A stretch of DNA of 64,000 nt from the NCBI GenBank assembly GCA_003243445.1, contig QFQQ01000028.1, forward strand, positions 1 to 64,000, read 5' to 3'. Below the pieces are notes generated by a model, which was not told the DNA's origin, did not search any database, and saw nothing but the letters and a program-made list of their open reading frames with translations. The translations under genes were made by a program, and so were the position numbers. The first letter of the stretch is position 1. Each line of letters opens with the position of its first letter. Of the stretch, positions 1-8,492 are shown piece by piece. This stretch comes from Citrobacter freundii (GTDB taxonomy: Bacteria > Bacteroidota > Bacteroidia > Chitinophagales > Chitinophagaceae).

Positions 1-184
1 GGGTGCCGAGCCCGAGGAGCTCAAGGGTGCGGACGGTTTGGGAGTGATCGAGACACATGAGCCAGAGATGCTCGCGATCGCGGTTGAGTTTGGATTGCCG
101 GAGGAAGGCGGGTTGGAGGAGTTGGAAGATGTCGGAGGCGGTTTGGATGTGGAGGTTTTGGGAGGGGGAGAGGCGGATTTGCAT
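1..184 (-). CDS. RadC-like JAB-domain protein, 5' end only
   Basis: Only the first 61 codons lie in the window; the gene runs off the left edge. The start is the ATG read leftward from 184. The translation contains the RadC-family entry region: a helix (IQTASDIFQLLQ) followed by LNRDREHLWLMCLDHSQTV, which matches the beta strand before the JAB/MPN metal site in RadC proteins. The metal ligands themselves would lie beyond the edge. In Bacteroidota, stand-alone RadC-like JAB proteins often sit in mobile or defence islands, which fits the genes to the right. The rightward reading of the same bases gives a Gly/Glu-rich peptide that I treat as an antisense shadow. Confidence 0.72.
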   Translation of the reverse strand, partial: MQIRLSPSQNLHIQTASDIFQLLQPAFLRQSKLNRDREHLWLMCLDHSQTVRTLELLGLGT

Positions 185-265
185 AGAGTTAAGGTTTTAA
201 AGGTTAGGTTGTTTTTCGTTTTCTCACTTTAAAGTTAAGTAACTCCTCCGAATTTACATCATAAT

Positions 266-284
266 TTATCCGTTTAACGGATAA
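266..284. promoter_or_regulatory. 19-bp perfect palindrome, candidate operator
   Basis: TTATCCGTT-T-AACGGATAA is a perfect palindrome around one central base, 73 bp before the XRE gene at 358. A further half-site-like AGGATAA follows at about 299-305. The size and symmetry suit a dimeric Cro/XRE repressor, so autoregulation by the adjacent gene is the simplest reading. This is inferred from position and symmetry only. Confidence 0.5.
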
Positions 285-357
285 TAATATCTGTTATAAG
301 GATAAATTGTTGACATTTAAAAGCTTGGCTTAAATTTAAATTTAAACTTTCTTGTGA

Positions 358-567
358 ATGGCTAAGCTGGTTTTAAATAGACTTCGAATTGTGTTGGCGG
401 AAAAGGATAAAACGAATAGATGGTTGGCGGAGAAGTTGAAGGTGAATGAGAATACTGTGTCGAAGTGGGTGACAAATAATCAGCAACCGAGTGTCGAGAC
501 GTTTTATCGGATAGCGACTTTACTACAGGTTAACTTGCCGGATTTGTTTGAGAATACAAAGAAATAG
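358..567 (+). CDS. Small XRE/Cro-type HTH regulator
   Basis: A 69-residue stand-alone helix-turn-helix protein. The HTH spans roughly residues 18-50: WLAEKLKVNENTVSKWV followed by QQPSVETFYRIATLLQV, the usual five-helix HTH_3 layout. It has the size of the controller proteins of restriction-modification loci. It resembles the second XRE protein in this island (3261-3494), with the same WLA(D/E)K and QPS(V/L)E positions. It starts 73 bp after a perfect palindrome and probably controls the nuclease-like gene that follows at 681. The target is not known. Confidence 0.8.
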   Translation: MAKLVLNRLRIVLAEKDKTNRWLAEKLKVNENTVSKWVTNNQQPSVETFYRIATLLQVNLPDLFENTKK

Positions 568-680
568 CGATGAGTTGAAAAAGAACTATGTAAAACAATC
601 GTTTTGACTTATTCAACTTCTTTTGAGGTATTCATACTTTAAGAAGAGCCACCATTATTTTACGTCATAGCCATTTGAAA

Positions 681-2402
681 ATGAGCTCAGCTAGAGAATC
701 ATTAATTGAAATCCTCAAAAATGAAAGCGAAAGGATAAGAAACAGTTATCCTTCTGAAGATGTTATATTCCCCATTATAGAAATCATTAGAGCTATTGAT
801 TATTATTCATTTCTTCTCAGACACGATCTTAATATAGAAAAACAACAACTTCTTTTGGATAGATACTTATACGGATGGGCTCATGCTTTCTCTATCTTTT
901 ATGCAGATTTGAGTTTAACAGATAATATACCGCTGTTTAAGTTTAGCAAAAAAGATAAAGAGTGGCTTGATTCTATTATACAGCATTCAGGATCGATTCA
1001 GATTTGTCAGCAACACCTGGATTTTGAAAAGGCAGATTTGATAAAGCTGACATCTTTTGATAATCAAAAATTTCAATTTGAGTTTTTAGTGGAAACTCCC
1101 GGTTCTGAGTATTTTGAAATACAGAGCTTGGCATATTATCATTCAATTACAGAAGAGGCTTTGGAGTTCCGGATTACTCCGCTTAAATTGAAGTTGCCGG
1201 AAATGAGAAAAAAGTTAAACCCTCTTGTCAAAGTTTTTCACGAAGACTTTATCAGTTATCAAGCGTCAGATGAAGCGGACTTATTTTATTCAGAACTTGG
1301 ATATGTACAAATGATGACGTCTCAAATAATTGATGAGTTTGATCAGACTGACATTTTTGGCGGGATTCAATATAAAGATTATATGGATTTAGTTGAAGAC
1401 AATTTCGGTAGTGCCTTAATGCATAGAGATTGTTGTATGGCATTGGCTGAAAAAACTTCCCACCAAATCTTTTTGAGAAATATTCTCTCCTACTGCTTTT
1501 CCAAAGAAGCGTTTCTGTCTGTTTTGGAAAAAATGCGAAAACTTAATAAGGAGAAAGTCTCTCAAATAATATCATGTTTAACTATAAGCAAGGAAAATTA
1601 TCAATATCATCTTAATTATCCTGGAGCAAATCCGGCTCCCTTTTTCCAAGTTGGAAACGATACCTTGATTCGATCGGATTATGGTAGCTTGTCGAATCCC
1701 GTCTTCTTTTTGAATAGAGAACTTAAAAGAAAATACCCAATAGATTATTTTAATGCAGTAAATAGACGGGAGTTAAGGTTTAAGAAGCAGCTTTATGATC
1801 TTTTTCCGTCTGACCGAATAATAAAAATATTAGATAATGTAGAAATTAAAGTCGCTGGTAGAAGTACCGACATCGACGCGGTGTTATTTGACAAGGATAG
1901 ACTTGTATTAGGATTGTTCCAATTAAAGTGGCAGGACAGTTTTTCAAATTCAAGTAAAGAGAGATTTAGTAGAATCACGAATTTAGTCCCTAAGTCAGTA
2001 GAATGGATTGATAAAATTCAAGATTGGATAAAAAGTAATGATTCTCAAAGTTTGCTGAGAACATTAAAAATAGAAGGGCTTAATAAGATCAATGATATTC
2101 ACTTGTTTGTTCTCGCACGAAACCATGTACATTTTACAAATACAGAGCTCGATAAAAGAGCTTCTTGGGGTTCTTGGTTTCAGTTATTGGAAGCGTCTGC
2201 AAAAGTAAAAGATCCATTTAATACAAACCCAATTGGAGAACTGGCGGCGAAGCTTAATTTTTTTTCGCCGAATATGCGGCGAGAAATAGAGGAGCCATTA
2301 ATCCATCAGGACATTGAGTTTTCATTCTCCAAATATCAAGTTTCAATAAAGGGGAAGAAATGCGAATCAGATGTGCAGTCTGATTCGCTTAAGGAAATCT
2401 AA
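681..2402 (+). CDS. Large protein with candidate PD-(D/E)XK-like nuclease core
   Basis: 573 residues from the ATG at 681; a TTG two codons upstream (675) is possible but weaker. I do not recognise the family. The N-terminal 350 residues are helical, without membrane segments. Around residues 392-417 there is STDIDAVLFDKDRLVLGLFQLKW, split here as STDIDAVLF and LGLFQLKW. An acidic residue (D399) followed by a strand ending in Q414-x-K416 is the pattern of degenerate PD-(D/E)XK nucleases in which Q replaces E. The gene is AT-rich, follows an XRE regulator, and adjoins a Vsr/Dcm locus, so a restriction or abortive-defence effector is plausible. It could equally be an inactive nuclease-fold protein. 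Confidence 0.55.
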   Translation: MSSARESLIEILKNESERIRNSYPSEDVIFPIIEIIRAIDYYSFLLRHDLNIEKQQLLLDRYLYGWAHAFSIFYADLSLTDNIPLFKFSKKDKEWLDSIIQHSGSIQICQQHLDFEKADLIKLTSFDNQKFQFEFLVETPGSEYFEIQSLAYYHSITEEALEFRITPLKLKLPEMRKKLNPLVKVFHEDFISYQASDEADLFYSELGYVQMMTSQIIDEFDQTDIFGGIQYKDYMDLVEDNFGSALMHRDCCMALAEKTSHQIFLRNILSYCFSKEAFLSVLEKMRKLNKEKVSQIISCLTISKENYQYHLNYPGANPAPFFQVGNDTLIRSDYGSLSNPVFFLNRELKRKYPIDYFNAVNRRELRFKKQLYDLFPSDRIIKILDNVEIKVAGRSTDIDAVLFDKDRLVLGLFQLKWQDSFSNSSKERFSRITNLVPKSVEWIDKIQDWIKSNDSQSLLRTLKIEGLNKINDIHLFVLARNHVHFTNTELDKRASWGSWFQLLEASAKVKDPFNTNPIGELAAKLNFFSPNMRREIEEPLIHQDIEFSFSKYQVSIKGKKCESDVQSDSLKEI

Positions 2403-2406
2403 TAAG

Positions 2407-2611
2407 CTAATCTTTAATTCCTTGTTTTTCCTCAACTAGCTCTAGAGCTTCGATGATAAAATCCTGAAATTCAGGAGAATCATTTTTGAACCACGTACAA
2501 GATACGTGCGTGTCCTCTCTATCATGTAACCTATTTCCTGAACCGATAACTGTCATTTTTGGGCCTGCAGATTTTAAACGAACCACATCTCCCTTTTTGA
2601 ACTTTTTTCAT
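2407..2611 (-). pseudogene. YodC-like (DUF2158) small protein, single-base frameshift near start
   Basis: Reading leftward, codons down to the TAG at 2407 give GDVVRLKSAGPKMTVIG, then VSCTWF and an acidic tail ending in GIKD. This is the DUF2158/YodC pattern (KKGDVVxLKSGGPxMTV...CxWF). The in-frame reading is closed by a TGA just upstream. The only suitable ATG (2611-2609) is one base out of frame, after a run of six A. Removing one A gives MKKFKKGDVV, the expected start, and a 67-residue protein. So this is a recently frameshifted gene, a slippage-prone start, or a homopolymer sequencing error. It lies 39 bp downstream of the gene at 2651-3118 on the same strand. Confidence 0.7.
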
Positions 2612-2650
2612 ATGTATTGTTTATTTTAGAATAGTATAAGTCACATATAG

Positions 2651-3118
2651 TTAATCATCATCGTTATCATCATCTTCGATTTCGGAAAGCATCTCATCCC
2701 TGACCTCGAAAAAATATGGACATGCAGGAATGATTTTATCGTTTTCAACATCGTCAATAAACTGCTCTACTATTTCGTATTCATTTTTCTCGAAACCGTC
2801 TCTCTCGTTACCATACAAATAAGAAATCTCCAAAATAGTCGTCGCCAATAGGTCTCGATCTTTTGTAGTTATCGAAAAGCCAATGCTTTCGTGTATTGCT
2901 GGAGACACTTCGTCGTAGTCAAATTTTTCAGAGATCCCACTTAAAAGTTGACCTGAGTAAGCTGCCGACATATAATCTTCTATTATTGCAGTACGCTCAC
3001 TCGAAAACAACACAGTTGATTTCGGTACATAGATTTGATATTCAGTCGTGTCTTCTTCATTTAACAGATTCCTGATCTCATCCAGGGAGGCTTCAAGTAA
3101 TTCTGCCACATCAATCAT
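2651..3118 (-). CDS. Acidic hypothetical protein
   Basis: 155 residues, not recognised. It is strongly acidic throughout and ends in a run of Asp/Glu (SEIEDDDNDDD). Helices are predicted by eye at the N-terminus (VAELLEASLDEIRNLL) and around residues 85-100. There is no signal peptide or membrane segment. It is divergent from the XRE-vsr-dcm operon, with about 140 bp between the starts, and is followed by the frameshifted YodC-like gene. A small, very acidic protein beside a restriction locus could be a DNA mimic or an immunity or regulatory partner, but nothing in the sequence proves that. Confidence 0.6.
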   Translation of the reverse strand: MIDVAELLEASLDEIRNLLNEEDTTEYQIYVPKSTVLFSSERTAIIEDYMSAAYSGQLLSGISEKFDYDEVSPAIHESIGFSITTKDRDLLATTILEISYLYGNERDGFEKNEYEIVEQFIDDVENDKIIPACPYFFEVRDEMLSEIEDDDNDDD

Positions 3119-3193
3119 AGAAAAAAGTATATTAAAATTTATTATAAATAAATATCGGAAAAAAATATTTTACTATAATCAAAAATATTATAC

Positions 3194-3209
3194 CTTGAAT
3201 TCCTTCAAG
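3194..3209. promoter_or_regulatory. Short palindrome in the divergent gap
   Basis: CTTGAA-TTCC-TTCAAG is a 6-bp inverted repeat with a 4-base spacer, 51 bp before the XRE start at 3261. It is positioned as an operator for the controller protein or for the leftward gene at 3118. The stretch from 3119 to 3190 is extremely AT-rich and probably carries the divergent promoters. Confidence 0.3.
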
Positions 3210-3260
3210 CCTTATCCTTCCCGCCCCACACAGAGATAAATGAAAACCTAGCAAGTAAGC

Positions 3261-3494
3261 ATGAAAAGGATAGTGCCTGAAAATCAACTGAATAGAATTA
3301 AAGAGATCTTAAAGGAGCAAGGACGGTCTCAGGCCTGGCTGGCAGACAAGGTCGAGAAAAGCTATGTTGTCGTTACTAATTACTGCAACAATAACACACA
3401 ACCGAGCTTAGAGATTTTGCGAAAAATAGCAGGCATACTGGACGTTGATGTGAGAGAACTTTTGGTTTCTACCAAAGAAAAAGCCAATGGCTGA
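3261..3494 (+). CDS. XRE/Cro-type HTH regulator of the vsr-dcm operon
   Basis: 77 residues. The HTH spans about 19-60: QAWLADKVEKSYVVVTNYC, then QPSLEILRKIAGILDVDVRELL. The small size and its place as first gene of a restriction-modification operon fit a controller protein that times methylase before nuclease expression. Its stop codon overlaps the vsr start by 8 bp, so translation of the two is probably coupled. A short palindrome lies about 50 bp upstream. Confidence 0.82.
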   Translation: MKRIVPENQLNRIKEILKEQGRSQAWLADKVEKSYVVVTNYCNNNTQPSLEILRKIAGILDVDVRELLVSTKEKANG

Positions 3495-3909
3495 CGTTCA
3501 CTCCAAAGAGAAAAGAAGTTTCAATATGAGCCGTATCCGGGCTAAGAACACAAAACCGGAAATGGTTGTAAGAAAATTCCTTTTCTCCCAAGGCCTTAGA
3601 TACCGTCTTCATGACAAAAGATTTCCCGGAAAGCCGGATCTGGTTTTCCCCAAATACAAAACGGCTGTTTTCATTAACGGCTGTTTCTGGCATGGACACG
3701 AGGGGTGCAGATTTTTTGTTATTCCAAAGACAAGAACCGAATGGTGGATGGCAAAGATTAACAGGAACCGGGAAAAAGATATTACAAGCAAAGAATTGAT
3801 ACAAAATACAGGTTGGAAAGTGATCGTTTTATGGGAGTGTGATCTTAAATCCAAACAAAAGGAAACCGTACTGGATAACCTCATAAAAGAAATTAAAGCT
3901 AACAGATGA
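3487..3909 (+). CDS. vsr: Very short patch repair endonuclease (Vsr)
   Basis: 140 residues, close to the usual Vsr length. Vsr nicks 5' of the T in T:G mismatches that arise when 5-methylcytosine deaminates, and so protects the methylated site from mutation. Visible hallmarks are the opening NMSRIRAKNTKPE, the catalytic D51 in GKPDLVF, the aromatic pair FW at 67-68 with H69, and the zinc ligands C66, H71 and C74 in CFWHGHEGC. A fourth ligand is probably in WECDLK near residue 119. It overlaps the XRE gene by 8 bp and the methyltransferase by 4 bp (ATGA). The pairing with Dcm indicates 5-methylcytosine rather than N4-methylation. Confidence 0.95.
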   Translation: MADVHSKEKRSFNMSRIRAKNTKPEMVVRKFLFSQGLRYRLHDKRFPGKPDLVFPKYKTAVFINGCFWHGHEGCRFFVIPKTRTEWWMAKINRNREKDITSKELIQNTGWKVIVLWECDLKSKQKETVLDNLIKEIKANR

Positions 3910-5168
3910 GCATTAGATACATAGATTTATTTGCCGGCGCAGGAGGACTTTCTGAAGGTTTTATGCGAGCAGGCTTTGAGCCGGTTGCTCACGTTGAACT
4001 GGATAAGGCGGCTTGTTTTACCTTGAAAACGCGAGTTGCATATCATTATCTTAAATCCGTTGGTAAGTATGATACTTATGTTTCTTACTTAAAAGGCGAA
4101 ATAGACCGAAATACATTATACTCTTTTGTACCTCAAGAACTCTTGGACTCGGTAATTAATCTTGGTATTGGAGCAGAGCATAATGCTGCTATTCATAAAG
4201 CAATCGAAAAGAGATTGCAAGGGAAGTCAGTCGATCTCATAATAGGGGGACCGCCATGCCAAGCATATTCGTTGGTTGGTAGGGCAAGATCTTCTAATGG
4301 CATGAAGGGGGATCATCGTAATTATTTGTACGTTCATTACGCAAAGTTTCTTGAAAAATATAATCCTAAGGCCTTCGTTTTTGAAAATGTCATAGGACTT
4401 AAGTCTGCGGGAAAAGGCATTTATCTCAAAAACATGGAAAAATTGTTTTTGAAGAAGGGCTATAAAATGAAGCTTTTTACTGTGGAAGCTAACAATTTTG
4501 GGGTCCTTCAGAATAGAAAGCGAATTATTATTATCGGTTGGCGGGCACATTCGATTCTGAATATTCCAAATCTTGAAGAAATAACTGTTAGTGGAATTAA
4601 TGTGGTAAAAAATCTATTATCGGATTTACCTAAAATTCAAGCCGGTGAAGGAAAGAACAAATTCCAAAAGTATAAGGGTAAAACGAATGAATATCTTAAT
4701 AAGTCCCTCATCCGAAACGGTATTGATGTATTAACACAACATATTGCACGACCTCAGTCAATACAGGACAAGGAAATTTATCGGATAGCTGTGGAAAAAT
4801 GGAATAGAGATAAGTGCCGATTGAATTATAACGAACTGCCAGAGCGTCTAAAAACACATCAAAACAGAAGCTCATTTTTCGATAGGTTTAAAGTTGTGGC
4901 GTCTGAGGAAACGTATGCTCAAACAGTAGTGGCGCACATAGCAAAAGACGGTCACTACTATATTCATCCAGATTTGGAGCAAAATCGGTCCTTAAGTATT
5001 CGAGAGGCGGCTAGAATTCAATCTTTTCCGGACGATTATTATTTTGAAGGGGTAAAAGAAGGAGTGTGCAGGACTCCAGCATTTAGACAAATTGGAAATG
5101 CTGTTCCTCCGCTTATGGCTTCTGTTATTGCCAACCTAATTATGAAATCTATATGCCCGATAAGATAA
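3906..5168 (+). CDS. dcm: DNA (cytosine-5-)-methyltransferase
   Basis: 420 residues. The C5-methyltransferase motifs appear in order: motif I DLFAGAGGLSEGF (7-19), motif IV GGPPCQAYS with the catalytic C118, motif VI FENV with E160, motif VIII QNRKRIIIIGW, motif IX SIREAARIQSFP and motif X FRQIGNAVPP. The target recognition region lies between motifs VIII and IX and is about 150 residues long. An insertion between motifs I and IV (about residues 50-95) makes it longer than minimal enzymes. The recognition sequence cannot be read from the protein. It overlaps vsr by 4 bp, and its last 16 bp overlap the next gene, so all three are probably translated from one transcript. Confidence 0.95.
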   Translation: MSIRYIDLFAGAGGLSEGFMRAGFEPVAHVELDKAACFTLKTRVAYHYLKSVGKYDTYVSYLKGEIDRNTLYSFVPQELLDSVINLGIGAEHNAAIHKAIEKRLQGKSVDLIIGGPPCQAYSLVGRARSSNGMKGDHRNYLYVHYAKFLEKYNPKAFVFENVIGLKSAGKGIYLKNMEKLFLKKGYKMKLFTVEANNFGVLQNRKRIIIIGWRAHSILNIPNLEEITVSGINVVKNLLSDLPKIQAGEGKNKFQKYKGKTNEYLNKSLIRNGIDVLTQHIARPQSIQDKEIYRIAVEKWNRDKCRLNYNELPERLKTHQNRSSFFDRFKVVASEETYAQTVVAHIAKDGHYYIHPDLEQNRSLSIREAARIQSFPDDYYFEGVKEGVCRTPAFRQIGNAVPPLMASVIANLIMKSICPIR

Positions 5169-7366
5169 AAAACGGCTACTTTAAAATTCGGCCAGCAGGC
5201 AGGCACATCATTACAATCGGCCGAGATTTAATCAAAGACAAATATGCGGCTATCGTTGAGCTTGTAAAAAACGCTTACGATGCAGATTCCTTGTCCTGTG
5301 TAGTATCGCTATTGCCATTCGAAAAGAATGGAAAAAAGGGAATAAAAGTTATTGTAAAAGATGAGGGGCATGGTATGACCTATGATACTGTAGTTGAAAA
5401 ATGGATGGTGCCATCAACTGATGATAAACTTGCTAGGATTCGAAGTCCAAAACAGCGGGTGATGCAAGGTAAAAAGGGAATTGGCCGCTATTCCGCGTCC
5501 ATGATTGGAGATGACCTTGTATTACAAACCATCGACGAAACCGGAGACTTAACAACATTATACCTTATCTGGGATCATTTCACACAGGCTAAATATTTGG
5601 AGGATGTAGATGTTCTCATTGAGAACTTCAAGTCGAACAAACCAAGTGGCACAGAAATAATCATTGTCGGAGACGAAACTCACTTGCAGGAGTGGACAAT
5701 AAAGCAAATTCAGAATTTAAAATTTGAGTTGAAAAAGCTGATTCCTCCTATTGATAAGAATGAACACAATATAGAAGCCGATATAGAGAATTTCAAAATT
5801 ACACTTGAGCTCGGAGATTTTCCGTGGGAAGATCATGCAAATACGTCTGAAGTAATAGAGCCTTATCCGCTATTTGAATTGTTCGATTATAGGATTAGCG
5901 GGGATGTACAAGGGAATGGCCTTGCGACGTTGAAATTCGAAAATAAAAGAATAAAAGATGCTCCCGTTGAACACATTACTGAATTCAAAATAGAATTAAA
6001 CCAAAGTTCAGGTAGAAAAAATGAGGAGGCCTATTGCGGAGAAGTAAAAGTTGATTTCCGTGTTTTTGACAGAGATTCAGTTTCTATTGATGGTTTGATA
6101 GAACGGGGATTAAAAGACCCCAGTACTGGTGAATACGTGGGAAAGAGAGAGGCCAGAATAATACTAGACACTTTCAACGGGGTAGGCGTTTATCGTAATG
6201 GATTTAGAATTCGCCCTCTAGGAGATGCGGGTTATGATTGGTTAGAGCTGGATAAGGAACGCGTACAAAACCCGTCATTTAAAATAGGAAGTGAGCAGGT
6301 TATAGGGTTTATTCATATTCAATCTGAAGAGAACTCCGGGCTTGAGGAAAAAAGTGCAAGAGATGGGCTTCGCGAAACCCCTGAATATTTTGGCCTTCAA
6401 GAAATATGTAAACAGATCCTCATCAAGCTAGAGGAACGACGTTTTATGTATAGGCAAAGTGTTGGCTTGGGCAGGAGTAACCGAGATTTAAGCAAAAAAA
6501 TTGATGTTCTCTATAACTTCCAAGACCTTAAGCAAAATATTAATAAAGAGTTAGACGCCTTGGGGGTTGCTGAGATCAAGAAAAACGAGATTAATAAAAT
6601 TATTGAAGAAAAAGAAGAGAAAAACAACAAGATAGCGGAAGATTTGAAGCAGGCTATCGCGATGTATCAAGGGCAAGCAACTGTTGGGAAAATTGTGAAT
6701 GTGATTCTCCACGAGGGTAGAAAGCCGCTAGGATATTTTAAAAATCAAATTCCTTTAATTACAGAATGGAAAAACGAGCTGATTGAACAATATGATCAAG
6801 AGACTTTGGAAAGAATAACAAGCAGATTAAGTGTAATCGATGAACAAAGTGACATTTTCATAAAGCTCTTTGGGAAATTAGATCCTTTGTCGGCTAAGAA
6901 ACGAGACCGTAAAAAAGATTTTAACGTAAGAAAGGTAATTGAAAACGTTAGAGATGTATTCTTTTCTGAACTTGAAAGTCAAGAAATTTTTTATGAAATA
7001 GATTGCGACATTAATCTCACCTGTTACGGTTGGCAAGAAGATTTTTACATTGCATTTACCAATCTAGTAGACAATAGTATACATTGGCTTCAATCGACAA
7101 GTGGAAAGCAAAAGAATATCCATTTCAAGGTCTACGAAGATGAGGAGTCTTTAATAATAGAATATCGCGATAATGGCCCCGGTATTGAAAAAAAGTTTAT
7201 AGAGAGTGAAGTGATTTTTGAGCCGGAATTCAGCAACAAATCGGGAGGGGGCACCGGGTTGGGTCTGGCTATTTCTGGCGAAGCAATTAGCAGAAATGAC
7301 GGCGATCTGAAGGCCATCTTTTCTGAAGAAGGAGCTTTTTTTAAAATTGAAGTGAAAATTCAATAG
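5153..7366 (+). CDS. Dual GHKL protein: HSP90/MORC-like ATPase plus histidine-kinase module
   Basis: 737 residues, soluble. The N-terminal ATPase has an N-box ELVKNAYDAD (36-45), G1 box DEGHGM (70-75) and lid GKKGIGRYSA (106-115), the arrangement of HSP90/MutL/MORC-type GHKL domains. A middle region (about 190-400) has no recognisable family. A coiled coil (about 455-500) leads to an H-box-like VILHEGRKPL with H520, and then a second ATP-binding domain with NLVDNSIHWL (637-646), DNGPGI (673-678) and GGGTGLGLAI. The C-terminal half therefore looks like a true histidine kinase. The next gene, 2 bp downstream, encodes a receiver protein, its obvious partner. There are no membrane or PAS sensor domains, so the signal is probably intracellular, perhaps DNA or nucleotide state. 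Confidence 0.85.
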   Translation: MPDKIKNGYFKIRPAGRHIITIGRDLIKDKYAAIVELVKNAYDADSLSCVVSLLPFEKNGKKGIKVIVKDEGHGMTYDTVVEKWMVPSTDDKLARIRSPKQRVMQGKKGIGRYSASMIGDDLVLQTIDETGDLTTLYLIWDHFTQAKYLEDVDVLIENFKSNKPSGTEIIIVGDETHLQEWTIKQIQNLKFELKKLIPPIDKNEHNIEADIENFKITLELGDFPWEDHANTSEVIEPYPLFELFDYRISGDVQGNGLATLKFENKRIKDAPVEHITEFKIELNQSSGRKNEEAYCGEVKVDFRVFDRDSVSIDGLIERGLKDPSTGEYVGKREARIILDTFNGVGVYRNGFRIRPLGDAGYDWLELDKERVQNPSFKIGSEQVIGFIHIQSEENSGLEEKSARDGLRETPEYFGLQEICKQILIKLEERRFMYRQSVGLGRSNRDLSKKIDVLYNFQDLKQNINKELDALGVAEIKKNEINKIIEEKEEKNNKIAEDLKQAIAMYQGQATVGKIVNVILHEGRKPLGYFKNQIPLITEWKNELIEQYDQETLERITSRLSVIDEQSDIFIKLFGKLDPLSAKKRDRKKDFNVRKVIENVRDVFFSELESQEIFYEIDCDINLTCYGWQEDFYIAFTNLVDNSIHWLQSTSGKQKNIHFKVYEDEESLIIEYRDNGPGIEKKFIESEVIFEPEFSNKSGGGTGLGLAISGEAISRNDGDLKAIFSEEGAFFKIEVKIQ

Positions 7367-7368
7367 TT

Positions 7369-8448
7369 ATGAATCAAATAAATCTGCTTATTATCGAAGA
7401 TGAGACTGCTCAGATCCAGACCTATGAGGACAATATATATCAGCATAATAAAAAGTCTGAGTATAAGTTTACATATACGATTTGTAAAAGTTTCGATGAA
7501 GGCAAAAAAGCCCTTGAAACCCCCTACTATGACGCTGCTATCATTGATTTAAAGCTTTCGGGAAGTGACGAGTTGGAAGGTAAAAAACTCGTGGAGGATG
7601 TATATCAAAAACTTAGAATACCTATCATAATTTACTCCGGAAGTATTGATCAAATCGATACTTTTCCGGAAAATATTTTACTTAAGAAGAGGCTTAGAAC
7701 GGAAAAACTAACATCAATTCTGGAGGAGATAATTCTGATATATAATACCGGTATAACAAGCTTACTTAAGCCTGCTGGAAAGATCGACACAAAGCTAACC
7801 CAAATATTCTGGAATCACTTGTCTAATGATCTTGAACTCTGGACAAAGGATAATAATCCGGATACTCTTTTAAGATATATACTTTCGCATTTCCAGGAAT
7901 ATCTAGAGATTGACCCGGTAGGTGATTTTCAACAATATCATCCATCAGAGGTTTATATAAGGCCTGCAATTAAGTCAAATTTTCATACCGGAGATCTTAT
8001 CAGATATAACAAAGCGATGTTTATAATCCTTACTCCAGCTTGTGACATCGTAATTAATTATAAGCCAGGGCAAGGTGCCGAATTAGGAAAGAAGATTGCT
8101 TTTAGGAAGTCTGATACGATGTTGCTTGCTTCAGTTCTCGAATTCGATATCAAGACGATGTGTCTGAATAAAAATGGTGAAATAGACAAAGGTAAAATTG
8201 GTGAGTTTGTAAGAAATGGAAGTTATCGCTACCATTATTTGCCGCCGTATTTAAATCCTAGCGGCTATGTTATCGACTTTCAAAGTCTCCAATCGGTTAA
8301 ATATGATGAACAGATAACTAAAATAGCGAGTATTTCTTCGCCTTTTATTAAAGATATCATATCTAGATTTTCTAGTTATTACTCTCGGCAGGGTCAACCT
8401 ACCTTTAATCAAGAAAAGATTATCGATAATTTATACGCAAGTAGATAA
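7369..8448 (+). CDS. Receiver-domain protein with unrecognised C-terminal domain
   Basis: 359 residues. The N-terminal receiver (about 3-125) has E10/D11 in LLIIEDE, the phospho-acceptor D60 in AAIIDLKL, a Ser after the fourth strand (IIIYSGS) and a Lys in LLKKRLR. After a helical linker, residues about 190-359 form a beta-rich domain with GDLIRYNKAMFIILTPACDI. There is no HTH, GGDEF or AAA+ output. It starts 2 bp after the dual GHKL gene and is the likely phosphate acceptor from H520. The fold resembles receivers known mainly beside HSP90-like ATPase genes, but I cannot assign a function to the C-terminal domain. Control of the nearby nuclease or methylase by protein contact is an inference. 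Confidence 0.8.
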   Translation: MNQINLLIIEDETAQIQTYEDNIYQHNKKSEYKFTYTICKSFDEGKKALETPYYDAAIIDLKLSGSDELEGKKLVEDVYQKLRIPIIIYSGSIDQIDTFPENILLKKRLRTEKLTSILEEIILIYNTGITSLLKPAGKIDTKLTQIFWNHLSNDLELWTKDNNPDTLLRYILSHFQEYLEIDPVGDFQQYHPSEVYIRPAIKSNFHTGDLIRYNKAMFIILTPACDIVINYKPGQGAELGKKIAFRKSDTMLLASVLEFDIKTMCLNKNGEIDKGKIGEFVRNGSYRYHYLPPYLNPSGYVIDFQSLQSVKYDEQITKIASISSPFIKDIISRFSSYYSRQGQPTFNQEKIIDNLYASR

Positions 8449-8492
8449 AGTTAACCGTAATTTCAGAACAGGATAAATAGACGTGGAATAAA

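Noticed and set aside
38..232. Rightward 64-residue Gly/Glu/Leu-rich frame at the left edge
   Set aside because: The opposite strand encodes a RadC-like protein over the same bases, with a far more protein-like sequence and family match.
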